Shown here: in pieces, positions 33,707 through 43,787 of the stretch
Numbering within the stretch: position 1 is the stretch's first letter
Layout of the letters: each line of letters begins with the position of its first letter
NCBI GenBank assembly: GCA_009760885.1
Contig: CM019716.1
Coordinates: 9,494,438-9,558,437 of the forward strand
DNA length: 64,000 bases
Direction of reading: 5' to 3'
Origin: Achatina immaculata
Taxonomy: Eukaryota > Mollusca > Gastropoda > Stylommatophora > Achatinidae
Translations under genes and position numbers: made by a program
The notes under the pieces: generated by a model
What the model saw: only the letters and a program-made list of their open reading frames with translations
Databases searched by the model: none
What the model was told of the DNA's origin: nothing

Positions 33707-34351
33707 TTAAATGTCACATAGGGCTTGCAAGGTAGTTTGCCAAGTTTTCCTGTCTTCAGTGAGTCTTTCAACCTCATCAAGAGATTTTATGCCTGTTAAT
33801 TTGGCCTCTTTTAACAATGTCCTCTTTAGAGTTTCACGTGTTCGACCTCTTTTTCTTCAGTTTCTTTTGTTCCACCTGATAGCTTGTTTTGGGATTCTGA
33901 TCATTTCTTCTCATCACGTGACCAACATATGTCCATATCCTTTTTCTGACCACCCATGAGAAAGGCTGTTGTTTGCTCATTTGTCTTATCTCTGCATTGT
34001 TCTTGAATTCATTCCACTTGGTGCTGACTATTTTCCTTAGGCGTTTATTTTCAAAAGAGACTAATTTTTTGTCTATTTCTTTAGTTGTTTTCCAGCTTTC
34101 ACATGCATAAATGAGGGTGGATATCACATTTAAATTGAATAATCTTAACTTGGTTTTTGTGCCTATAACTTTTGAATGCCATATGTTCTCAAGATTCTTG
34201 ATGATCGATGCTGCTTTTGCAATTCTAACTTCCTTTCTGGTGTCACCATCCTGGTCTATGTAGCTGCCAAGGTATACAAATTGACTGACTTCTTCAACAG
34301 CTGTCCCTTCTAAGTACATTTTTCCTTTTTGATTAATGGGAAGTTTCATTA
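33707..34351 (-). pseudogene. LINE family B fragment, second copy
   Basis: Duplicate of 31884-32530. A 2-base loss near 33898 ('gattctgatc' for 'gattctctgatc') shifts the frame after HVMRRNDQ, so this copy has decayed further than its partner. Confidence 0.8.
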
Positions 34352-35009
34352 TTTCTGTATTTTGTCATTATTTCTTATATCTGGCACTATATTTTTTGGC
34401 ATTTGTGACTAGTTAGGAATGTTTAGCAAGGAGAAAAATAGTGCTGCTGTCCTCACATGACCAGTGTTTACTGCCATGACAGTATAGTGACTGATGGGAA
34501 ATTCCCCTTGTTAGCTCCTGCATGTGTGCATCAGGCCAAAGGGAGAGAGGAGAAAAAGGGACAGGTTCACAATTTTGTGTGTGGCTGGTTAGAGAGAAGG
34601 GGCCAAGATGTTGAGTCTTAAAGACCAGCTGGAGCCATGTTTCGTGTGTTACCATGCCTCCTCATTGTACAGTGGCCCAGAGAGCTCCTTCCTGAGTTGA
34701 TGGACCATTGACTAACTGTCATGGTGTACTTCTGTCAACTAAAGTTTCAATGTTTTTCAAGTTCAATGGGAGATTCACCAGTAACATTCAATGCTGACAT
34801 ATAACTATATATCATCAGACTGGTTCAATCACAATCTTCATGCAAAAAAAAACATACAAAAGAGCTAGGGATATCAGTTCAGAAGCTATAATATACAGCC
34901 ATAGCTGGCGCCATACAATCTGCCTCATCACACCAGCACACTGTTAGCAACAGCAACAAACCAAAGTCAAATAAGAATTACATAGTTTGATGATGATGAT
35001 GAGACTTAC

Positions 35010-35559
35010 CTCTGTAAACAAGTTGTTTCTAACAAGGGTGTGACAGCACCACTTCTAAACTTACCTCTGTAAACAAGTTGTTTCTAACAAGGGTGTGACA
35101 GCACCACTTCTAAACTTACCTCTGTAAACAAGTTGTTTCTAACAAGGGTGTGAAAGCGCCACTTCTAAACTTACCTCTGTAAACAAGTTGTTTCTAACAA
35201 GGGTGTGAAAGCGCCACTTCTAAACTTACCTCTGTAAACAAGTTGTTTCTAACAGGGGTGTGACAGCACCACTTCTAAACTTACCTCTGTAAACAAGTTG
35301 TTTCTAACAAGGGTGTGAAAGCGCCACTTCTAAACTTACCTCTGTAAACAAGTTGTTTCTAACAAGGGTGTGACAGCGCCACTTCTAAACTTACCTCTGT
35401 AAACAAGTTGTTTCTACCAAGGGTGTGACAGCACCACTTCTAAACTTACCTCTGTAAACAAGTTGTTTCTACCAAGGGTGTGACAGCACCACTTCTAAAC
35501 TTACCTCTGTAAACAAGTTGTTTCTACCAAGGGTGTGACAGCACCACTTCTAAACTTAC
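35010..35559 (-). repeat. 55-bp minisatellite built from an OSGEP exon/intron junction, 10 extra units
   Basis: Ten units of exactly 55 bases. Each unit, read on the minus strand, consists of about the last 45 bases of the OSGEP exon at 35560-35658 (AGTGGTGCTGTCACACCC... TTTACAGAG) plus the first ~10 intron bases GTAAGTTTAG. Every unit therefore carries a consensus-quality 5' splice site. Donor positions step by 55 from 35560 down to 35010. Right-hand units ('taccaagggtg') match the real exon best, and units further left read 'taacaagggtg', showing the direction of spread. Confidence 0.9.
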
Positions 35560-35658
35560 CTCTGTAAACAAGTTGTTTCTACCAAGGGTGTGACAGTGCC
35601 ACTTGTAAACATCTCCCAGCCTGCCTGAGCTATCATGGCTCCATTATCTATACAGAAC
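35560..35658 (-). CDS. OSGEP: OSGEP exon: [17 protein letters not shown] segment
   Basis: A 99-base exon. Acceptor GAACTTTGCCAG precedes 35658 and donor AG/GTAAGTTT follows 35560. The frame (first base completes an Arg codon) reads [20 protein letters not shown] and then [13 protein letters not shown]. The block CIDNGAMIA is the most conserved part of the Kae1/TsaD family; its Asp is one of the metal ligands of the active site, and the block is followed in relatives by GWEMF. In relatives a last exon adds about 13 residues (TDEVEVTWR). If the intron is not removed, the frame stops at once, because GTAAGT after AG gives AGG-TAA. The donor end is the seed of the 55-bp array. Confidence 0.93.
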
Positions 35659-35977
35659 CTGGCAAAGTTCACACAACAAAATATAAACATGCTCTTCACA
35701 TCTGTAAACTGTTCAATCCCTTGATGTACCAAACTTGACTGATGTAGTGAAGGCAGGCTTAACTGATGGAATGCAGGAAGACATGAACTCCACAAACAGT
35801 GTTTGTGTGGCACAATGCTGCCACTTGCTCAGTCTGTTAACTGACAATGACAGATGTGTCTTTTCATAACTGTACTTAAAAAGCTAAGTCATAATTCACA
35901 TTCTGTGAAAGTTCACCACACCTAAAAGGACAGGTGACACATAAGTGACACATGAGTGACATAAAAAGAAATACAAA
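35659..35977 (-). other. OSGEP intron, unique part
   Basis: Unique AT-rich sequence upstream of the exon on the minus strand, including its branch/acceptor region. The minus-strand open frame running into the exon from 35813 is intron read-through, not protein. No other feature was recognised. Confidence 0.6.
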
Positions 35978-36455
35978 ATAACTGACTTGTACATGAAACT
36001 TGATATTATTGAATGATATGATAACTGACTTGTACATGAAACTTGATATTATTGAATGATATGATAACTGACTTGTACATGAAACTTGATATTATTGAAT
36101 GATATGATAACTGACTTGTACATGAAACTTGATATTATTGAATGATATGATAACTGACTTGTACATGAAACTTGATATTATGAATGATATGATAACTGAC
36201 TTGTACATGAAACTTGATATTATTGAATGATATGATAACTGACTTGTACATGAAACTTGATATTATTGAATGATATGATAACTGACTTGTACATGAAACT
36301 TGATATTATTAAATGATATGATAACTGACTTGTACATGAAACTTGATATTATTAAATGATATGATAACTGACTTGTACATGAAACTTGATATTATTAAAT
36401 GATATGATAACTGACTTGTACATGAAACTTGATATTATTAAATGATGTGGTAAGT
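35978..36455. repeat. 43-bp minisatellite, ~11 units
   Basis: Core 'gataactgacttgtacatga' plus 'aacttgatattattgaatgat'. Units are nearly identical; the right-hand four have 'attaaatg' for 'attgaatg'. Confidence 0.9.
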
Positions 36456-36489
36456 GTCCTGGTAAATGCTTGAAAAAAGCAGCTGACAC

Positions 36490-36705
36490 TGTTATTACTG
36501 AAGAAACTAGCATCATAGATGTTGATAGTCCTAGGGCCAGAGATTATTAGTGAAGAAACTAGCATCATAGATGTTGATAGTCCTAGGGCCAGAGATTATT
36601 AGTGAAGAAACTAGCATCATAGATGTTGATAGTCCTAGGGCCAGAGATTATTAGTGAAGAAACTAGCATCATAGATGTTGATAGGCCAAGGGCCAGAGAT
36701 GCCTA
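36490..36705. repeat. 52-bp minisatellite, ~4 units
   Basis: Core 'agtgaagaaactagcatcat' plus 'agatgttgatagtcctaggg'. It ends next to the left border of the 1.96-kb duplication. Confidence 0.85.
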
Positions 36706-36734
36706 AACTCACATTTAGTACCAGTCACTGACAT

Positions 36735-36881
36735 GAATCTTACAAAAAATACACCAACACTTTACAACAAGAAAGCAACATGCTACTGAAAGAGCTAGGC
36801 AAGTCTCAAGCCAAATTAAAAAATAAAAAAAAAGATAGGAACATGAACAGATGTTACAACTTGGAAACTGTTAAACAATAA
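36735..36881 (+). CDS. Small open frame of 48 codons, Lys/Gln-rich, function unknown
   Basis: The frame reads ESYKKYTNTLQQESNMLLKE, then LGKSQAKLKNKKKDRNMNRC and YNLETVKQ-TAA. Composition is coding-like and coiled-coil-like, but the frame has TGA two codons upstream and no acceptor between, and no family is recognised. It lies just left of the LINE 5' UTR and is repeated at 38701-38846, where it is fused in frame to the LINE ORF by the duplication junction. It may be a relic exon, part of a retrocopy, or chance. Confidence 0.25.
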   Translation, partial: ESYKKYTNTLQQESNMLLKELGKSQAKLKNKKKDRNMNRCYNLETVKQ

Positions 36882-37127
36882 ATTATGAATTTAGATCCTC
36901 ATGTGGAAAGAAAGAAGTGTGCCAGTTTACAGAAATCTTGAAAGCACAATTAGCTGCTATCATTCCCCTGGGAACAAATATGTTAAGAACACTCTTATCT
37001 TAACATAGTCTTTGTGAGACAGGGAACATAGATCTGTTTGCTTAAACATTCTGACCAACTTCTATAGCCCAGAAACATGTAGCAATCAACACTAATTGTA
37101 ACTGTTATTTTTGTAAAATGTAATGTC

Positions 37128-38698
37128 AGGTTGGTGGACAGATGGGGACATTGAGATCGTTGGCGGGGATGAGGGAAGTCTGGTGTGAAACCAATGAATC
37201 CAGGACGTGACAAGCCTATGGGTCTTTACAACAATGGCTATCAGAATGATGTAAACAAAACAGAGCCAGCAGACTATGGGTGGCGGGGAATGGATATCGT
37301 TGAGGCACTCATTAGATTTCTCATCCTAAAGTCTCTGTGGAACTGTCTCAAAGCCATTTGCCCAGTCAGCATTGAATGCTGGATCAGACATGGAGAAGGG
37401 ACTTAAGTACAGCCACCAGAGGCTGGAAAACAAAGTTTTGGCCAGGCCAGCCTACACCACTGTCTTCATGGCAGTCCAAGCAAGGAAAGGTGCTGAAGTC
37501 GGAGTTACCCAGCCAAAAGGCGCATCGCAAAAATCAGGGTACCATGTATTATCACTAATGAAATGTCTCTATCTGCAGTTTTCAAACATGGTGCTCGCCC
37601 TGTGAAGACTAACCAGGCAGGTGCAGTGCCGGGCCCCCTGCCTCGAAAGGGTCCACCCAATGCTACTGGAGGTCCTCTCGGTTCTTCTTGTGCAGCCAGG
37701 AGACATGAGAGAAGAGCTACTGGCCAAAAAATACAACGGAAGAAAACTGCCAAAAAGCAAGAACTTAAATTAATGCTGTGGAATGCTGAGAGTGTCAGCA
37801 GTGTTAGAGATGGCTATAGCAAAAAGGTTGAACTAGAGAACATACTTTTTGCAGAGCAGGTAAGTATATTCTGCATACAGGAGACACACCTAACCAAAGA
37901 TGCCGCCTTTAAAATCAGAGGATACCAGTGTTTTAGATCAGACCAACAGGACAGAAGAAAAGGAGAAGTACTCACACTTGTCAAGAATAACATCAGTGCA
38001 TGTCAGGTGGGAGTGTACATGGAAAGAGCCGAATACCAGATGATCCATCTAAAAACCAGTAATACAGATTTCCACCTCTTTAACTATTACTGTTCTAATG
38101 ACCGCCCGCTTGCTTTAGAAACAATCCCACACAAAGAGAGACTGATGGTCTGTGGCGATTTTAACAGCCATTCCCAAAGCTGGGGCTATGACCACATAGA
38201 CAAGATATGAGAGGAATTTGAGAGCTGGCAGGATGATAATGGACTTCTCCTGATCAACCAGCCAATGGATCCCCCAACATTTTACTCAAGGGCTTGGCAT
38301 ACAACCTCAACACCAGATCTGGCATTCCACTCTCCAGATCTGAAGTGGAACATTACACATGAAGTTGGAAAACAACTTGGAGGTAGCGACCATTGACCAG
38401 TCTTCCTGACAATAGAAAATAAACTCCTTAACACCAGTAGCCCTCTCCCCAGATGAGACTATAAAAAAGCAAACTGGACAATGTACAGACATCGTACAGG
38501 TATCCTGATGGGACAGCTGTCCATAGAAGGTAAGGATATTAACAGCATAGAATTCAATGCTTGTATCCTTCAGGCCACCCGTGAAACCATTCCCAGAGGA
38601 GCTCGCAGGGACTATAAACCATACTGGTCTAGTGAGCTGGGAAAACTCCATGATGACGTGGAAGCAGCTCGAAAGCAAGCAGAAAATAGACCATGCCA
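37128..38698 (+). pseudogene. RNase-H LINE, truncated first copy: 5' UTR and endonuclease
   Basis: The 5' UTR starts around 37128. The coding frame from ATG 37563 reads a Pro/Gly-rich lead, then AP endonuclease motifs LMLWNAESVSS, SIFCIQETHLTKD, LMVCGDFNSHSQSWG, STPDLAFHSPDL and GGSDH. Nonsense codons: TGA at 38208-38210, TGA directly after the catalytic SDH (at 38394) and TGA at 38454. This copy keeps the canonical SDH, whereas copy 2 has CDH. It is cut at 38698 by the tandem-duplication junction, so it has no RT. Confidence 0.8.
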
Positions 38699-39526
38699 AG
38701 AATCTTACAAAAAATACACCAACACTTTACAACAAGAAAGCAACATGCTACTGAAAGAGCTAGGCAAGTCTCAAGCCAAATTAAAAAATAAAAAAAAAGA
38801 TAGGAACATGAACAGATGTTACAACTTGGAAACTGTTAAACAATAAATTATGAATTTAGATCCTCATGTGGAAAGAAAGAAGTGTGCCAGTTTACAGAAA
38901 TCTTGAAAGCACAATTAGCTGCTATCATTCCCCTGGGAACAAATATGTTAAGAACACTCTTATCTTAACATAGTCTTTGTGAGACAGGGAACATAGATCT
39001 GTTTGCTTAAACATTCTGACCAACTTCTATAGCCCAGAAACATGTAGCAATCAACACTAATTGTAACTGTTATTTTTGTAAAATGTAATGTCAGGTTGGT
39101 GGACAGATGGGGACATTGAGATCGTTGGCGGGGATGAGGGAAGTCTGGTGTGAAACCAATGAATCCAGGACGTGACAAGCCTATGGGTCTTTACAACAAT
39201 GGCTATCAGAATGATGTAAACAAAACAGAGCCAGCAGACTATGGGTGGCGGGGAATGGATACGTTGAGGCACTCATTAGATTTCTCATCCTAAAGTCTCT
39301 GTGGAACTGTCTCAAAGCCATTTGCCCAGTCAGCATTGAATGCTGGATCAGACATGGAGAAGGGACTTAAGTACAGCCACCAGAGGCTGGAAAACAAAGT
39401 TTTGGCCAGGCCAGCCTACACCACTGTCTTCATGGCAGTCCAAGCAAGGAAAGGTGCTGAAGTCGGAGTTACCCAGCCAAAAGGCGCATCGCAAAAATCA
39501 GGGTACCATGTATTATCACTAATGAA

Positions 39527-42092
39527 ATGTCTCTATCTGCAGTTTTCAAACATGGTGCTCGCCCTGTGAAGACTAACCAGGCAGGTGCAGTGCCGGGCCC
39601 CCTGCCTCGAAAGGGTCCACCCAATGCTACTGGAGGTCCTCTCGGTTCTTCTTGTGCAGCCAGGAGACATGAGAGAAGAGCTACTGGCCAAAAAATACAA
39701 CGGAAGAAAACTGCCAAAAAGCAAGAACTTAAATTAATGCTGTGGAATGCTGAGAGTGTCAGCAGTGTTAGAGATGGCTATAGCAAAAAGGTTGAACTAG
39801 AGAACATACTTTTTGCAGAGCAGGTAAGTATATTCTGCATACAGGAGACACACCTAACCAAAGATGCCGCCTTTAAAATCAGAGGATACCAGTGTTTTAG
39901 ATCAGACCAACAGGACAGAAGAAAAGGAGAAGTACTCACACTTGTCAAGAATAACATCAGTGCATGTCAGGTGGGAGTGTACATGGAAAGAGCCGAATAC
40001 CAGATGATCCATCTAAAAACCAGTAATACAGATTTCCACCTCTTTAACTATTACTGTTCTAATGACCGCCCGCTTGCTTTAGAAACAATCCCACACAAAG
40101 AGAGACTGATGGTCTGTGGCGACTTTAACAGCCATTCCCAAAGCTGGGGCTATGACCACATAGACAAGATATGAGAGGAATTTGAGAGCTGGCAGGATGA
40201 TAATGGACTTCTCCTGATCAACCAGCCAATGGATCCCCCAACATTTTACTCAAGGGCTTGGCATACAACCTCAACACCAGATCTGGCATTCCACTCTCCA
40301 GATCTGAAGTGGAACATTACACATGAAGTTGGAAAACAACTTGGAGGTTGCGACCATCGACCGGTCTTCCTGACAATAGAAAATAAACTCCTTAACACCA
40401 GTAGCCCTCTCCCCAGATGAGACTATAAAAAAGCAAACTGGACAATGTACAGACATCGTACAGGTATCCTGGTGGGACAGCTGTCCATAGAAGGTAAGGA
40501 TATTAACAGCATAGTGAAGGAATTCAATGCTTGTATCCTTCAGGCCACCCGTGAAACCATTCCCAGAGGAGCTCGCAGGGACTATAAACCATACTGGTCT
40601 AGTGAGCTGGGAAAACTCCATGATGATGTGGAAGCAGCTCGAAAGCAAGCAGAAAATAGACCATGCCAAGAACACCACAATAATTACCAACATGCTAAGG
40701 CTAAATTCCAGAGAGCCAAGCTGCAAGCCAGACGGGAAAGTTGGAGAGAGAAAACAGAGTCTATAAACTTTGAAAAGGATGGAAGGAAACTGTGGAAACT
40801 AATCAAACAGTTAAATGATGAGAACATTGGAAGAAGTCCAAAGATATAGAAGATGAGAAAAACACTTACAGGTAAGCAGGTAGCTGATCACTTTGCTTGC
40901 ATGTTTGCACAAGACTGCAACATTGATATCCATCCAGAGAAGGAGCGTACAGTGCGCATCGAGCCACAGAAAGAGGAGGAACAAGTCAGAAAAGTGGAGG
41001 TCATGAATGCACCAATCACACGCAGTGAGTTAGACCTAGCAGTCAGTAAAGTGAAACCAAGGAAATCACCAGGACCAGATGGAGCGTCCAATGAAATGAT
41101 CAAGAACCTGGGAATGGCAGCAATGGGAAAGCTGTTGGATATTTTCAATAAGTGCTGGAGCACAGGTAAGTTACCCCAAATCTGGAAGGAAGCAAGCATG
41201 GTATCACTGCTAAAGCCAGGGAAAAACAGTGATACTGCCTCCAGCTACAGGCCAATCAGTCTCACTAGCTGCCTATGCAAAACAATGGAACGCATCATTG
41301 ACCTGAGGCTAAAATGGTACCTAGAAAGTGAAAACCTTCTCGTTCCACAACAAGCAGGATTTAGGCAGTATTACAGTACAGAAGATCAAGTGACCTATCT
41401 CTCTCAAGAGATTAAGGATGCATTCCAAGACAAAAACCATGAAATAGCAGCGTGGATAGACCTGAAGAAAGCCTTTGATAAAGTATGGAAAAAAGGTCTG
41501 CTGTGGAAACTAAGAAACTGCAATGTGAATGGAAGACTATACAACTGGATAAAGTCCTATTTACACAATAGAAGAGCTACAGTAGTAATGGATGGACACA
41601 AAAGCCAGAAAGTACTTCTGCGACACGGTGTACCACAAGGAGGAGTCCTTTCACCTACACTATTCCTGGTATTCATTAATGACCTGGTCAAGGAACTTCT
41701 CTATGGAATCAAAGTGGCATTGTATGCAGATGATCTGGTCATGTGGTGTACAGATGAATATGCGACAGTTGCTACACAGAGACTCCAAAGAACAGCAGAC
41801 ATCTTGACATCATGGACAAACAAATGGTGTGTAAGTATAAACACAGAGAAATCAAGTACCACTCTGTTCACTCTCTCATCTAAACAGAAAGCAGGTAAGA
41901 TCTTTGTAAATGAAATACCCTTAAGGATGGACAACCAACCCACTTACTTAGGAGTGACTCTTGACTCAAAACTGACCTGGAAGCACCACATCAACAGTGC
42001 AGAAGCTAGACAAGGTAAAAATCAGTCACTATGGATTATCACAGGTGCCATGAGGTCCACACCAGCAGAAGAAACGCAGAAAACAGCTGGTG
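39527..42092 (+). pseudogene. LINE ORF: AP endonuclease and reverse transcriptase
   Basis: One frame from ATG 39527 with three nonsense codons (TGA 40172, TGA 40418, TAG 40847). Endonuclease: LMLWNAESVSS, CIQETHLTKD, VCGDFNSHSQSWG, STPDLAF, GGCDHRPV (Ser of the usual SDH is Cys). RT: RKSPGPDGASNEMIKNLG, SYRPISLTSCLCKTMERII, VPQQAGFRQYYSTEDQ, AAWIDLKKAFDKVW (A), HGVPQGGVLSPTLFLVFIND (B), ALYADDLVMW (C), NTEKSSTTLFTL (D), TYLGVTLDSKLTWKHHI (E). All RT catalytic Asp are intact. The open frame beyond 42102 up to 42242 runs into SINE 1 and is not LINE protein. Confidence 0.88.
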
Positions 42093-42102
42093 TTCAAGCG
42101 CT

Positions 42103-42405
42103 TGTACTTGTACTTGTACAAACTCCCTGTAACTGCGAGCTGTTGTTCTTTGCAGCTGATGCTGTAGATATGTTGAGGCACAGCATCGTATCGGCGTGGG
42201 GGATTGTTATGGCTGCTACTTTTTCAGTCCCAGAGTACAGATAAAAAGCAGGGGCTGTGCAATGCTTCTTTAGCAGACTCCACCACCATAGGGACTATGT
42301 TGATCCCTGCCCTGTTAGCCAGGCTAGGCCTGTTACTGGGGTACCACGGAGAGGTGGGAGAGGGTCTTGGTCAGCTATGGGTCGCTAATTACCGTTTTCA
42401 CCCCC
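42103..42405 (-). mobile_element. SINE-like insertion 1 (~303 bp) with 16-bp target-site duplication
   Basis: Flanked by CTGGTGTTCAAGCGCT (42087-42102) and CTGGTGTTCAAGTGCT (42406-42421), a 16-base duplication with one CpG-type change. On the minus strand it starts GGGGGTGAAAACGGTAATTA and ends in a (ACAAGT)n-type tail (plus strand 'tgtacttgtacttgtac'). No ORF, and no clear tRNA A/B boxes that I could align, so the head is unassigned. Removal plus one target copy restores continuity of the LINE sequence. Confidence 0.75.
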
Positions 42406-42421
42406 CTGGTGTTCAAGTGCT

Positions 42422-42643
42422 AAAAGAACAGAGACAGAAAGGTCATGACCTTGGGAGAGAAATTCCTCAACTCTGTAAGCCATCCACTGAAGGAGAGATC
42501 CAATAACCTGGCACTAACACAGCTTAAAAAAAGCAGCTTCATTCATCAGGCCAAGCGTATGTGTAAGCTGATACCTGACCTTCCAACTGTAGTCGCTCCG
42601 TTATCATCTGTACTAGAGCATACACCATGGAAAGAAGCAGATT
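42422..42643 (+). pseudogene. LINE ORF segment between the two insertions
   Basis: The RT-RNase H linker: MTLGEKFLNSVSHPLKERSN, LALTQLKKSSFIHQAKRM and CKLIPDLPTVVAPLSSVLEH, ending TPWKEAD at the second target site. The frame differs from the upstream part by a small indel near 42435. Confidence 0.75.
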
Positions 42644-42888
42644 CTCTCTCTGAACCTTAAGTGCCCAGGGCACATGGGGCTTCCGCAAGGGTTTTCCACA
42701 TATGCCTGTCCTTCGCCTTTCCACCTGCATTTGCTTTTTCCCTTGCTTCCGTTTCTGTAGCAGTCCGATAGTTTTTTTACCAGATAGGGTTGCTGGCCCT
42801 ATGCTGAACCCTCCTTAGTCACCTTTTACAGTCATGCGTGGTAGGGTACAGTGGTCCTATTCTTTGCAGATCCCGGGTACCACACGGG
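42644..42888 (-). mobile_element. SINE-like insertion 2 (~245 bp) with 15-bp target-site duplication
   Basis: Flanked by perfect GGAAAGAAGCAGATT at 42629-42643 and 42889-42903. On the minus strand it starts GTGTGGTACCCGGGATCTGC and ends CACTTAAGGTTCAGAGAGAG, so the tail is (GA)n. Its 3' part matches the sequences at 55578-55680, 55701-55790, 57268-57370 and 57391-57480, which shows a family of elements. No ORF. The 5' head was not identified as tRNA, 7SL or 5S. Confidence 0.75.
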
Positions 42889-42903
42889 GGAAAGAAGCAG
42901 ATT

Positions 42904-43787
42904 ATACACAAATAACTATTCAGACCGAAGTGAAAGGTGTGCAGAATGGTGAGATGCAGAGCAGTCTTGTAAGATCAACAGCCACACTTAGTTTGCTAGA
43001 TAACAAATATCCATGTGACACCTGGATACGTGTGTACACAGACAGATCTGCACACAATGCCATAAAGAATGGAGGGGCAGGAGTACATACTGAATATCCA
43101 AACAACACCACTGACAAGATGTCCATACCCACTGGAAAATACTGCAACAACTATGATGCAGAAGTTAGGGCAATTATTGCTGCAGTTGAAAAACTATCAG
43201 ACTCCAGAATTGATACGTGCCCCATAGTAATTCTCACAGATGCAAGATCAGTACTGGAAGCTCTTCAGTGCAACAAACTACCAGACCTTAAGGATACCTT
43301 GTCAAAAATTGGCTTACAACACGGAGTCACCTTGCAGTAGATTCCCTCCCACTGTGGGATACCAGGCAATAAGAATGCTGACCACCTGGCCAAAGAGGGC
43401 ACTGCAATGGAGCAACCAGACATACCAATCACCTATAATAAGAAGAAAGGCATGATGAAAACCTACAGGAAGCCACAAACACCACCACATGATGACTATC
43501 ACATGCTAAACAGAAAGGAACAAGTCACCATTTTCCATCTCCGAACAGGACACAGCCGACTCCAAAGTCATATGTATACAAAGTTTAAGGTTGGTACTAC
43601 TAATCTATGTACATGTGCCCAGGTGCCCCAAACTGTGGAACATATCCTCCAGAACTGCATCAACTACGAGACACTGAGAAATAATTACTGGCCCAGTGAA
43701 ACCACTAAAGAAGATAAGCTCTATGGTTCCATACATGAATTACAAAAAACAGTGAAATTTATCCAAGAGACAGGACTGCAGATATAG
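42904..43787 (+). pseudogene. LINE ORF: RNase H and C-terminal Cys-His motif
   Basis: Frame continuing from the second target site: YTQITIQTEVKGVQNGEMQ, then RNase H with WIRVYTDRSAHNA (first Asp; Gly of the usual TDGS is Arg), NYDAEVRAI (Glu), VILTDARSVLEAL (second Asp) and IPSHCGIPGNKNADHLAKEG (His and last Asp). A TAG at 43338-43340 replaces the Trp expected before IPSHCG. The C-terminus has CTCAQVPQTVEHILQNC, i.e. C-x1-C-x8-H-x4-C. Natural stop TAG at 43785-43787. Confidence 0.88.

Larger units (their letters stand above)
31565..35211. repeat. 1823-bp tandem duplication (2 copies)
   Basis: Copy 1 is about 31565-33387 and copy 2 about 33388-35210 (step 1823). Each carries the end of the G-rich array, a LINE family B fragment, about 650 bases of unique sequence and the start of the OSGEP-derived 55-bp array. 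The junction 'aagggtgtgactattatgatg' joins the 55-bp array to the G-rich array at the shared 'tgac/tgactattatg'. Confidence 0.85.
36733..40667. repeat. ~1965-bp tandem duplication of LINE 5' half (2 copies)
   Basis: Copy 1 is about 36733-38698 and copy 2 about 38699-40667 (step 1964-1965). Both begin 'aatcttacaaaaaatacacc'. The junction 'gaccatgccaag/aatcttac' cuts the LINE ORF of copy 1, while copy 2 continues into 'aacaccacaataattacc' and the RT. Differences include a 6-base in-frame gap near 38548 in copy 1, a 1-base loss near 39260 in copy 2 and CpG-type changes. Confidence 0.88.

Noticed and set aside
36735..36881. Assigning the 48-codon Lys-rich frame to a named protein
   Set aside because: No recognisable motif and an upstream in-frame stop without an acceptor; kept only as a low-confidence entry.
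42103..42405. tRNA-derived head in SINE-like insertion 1
   Set aside because: I looked for A-box and B-box motifs on both strands and found no convincing pair at the right spacing.
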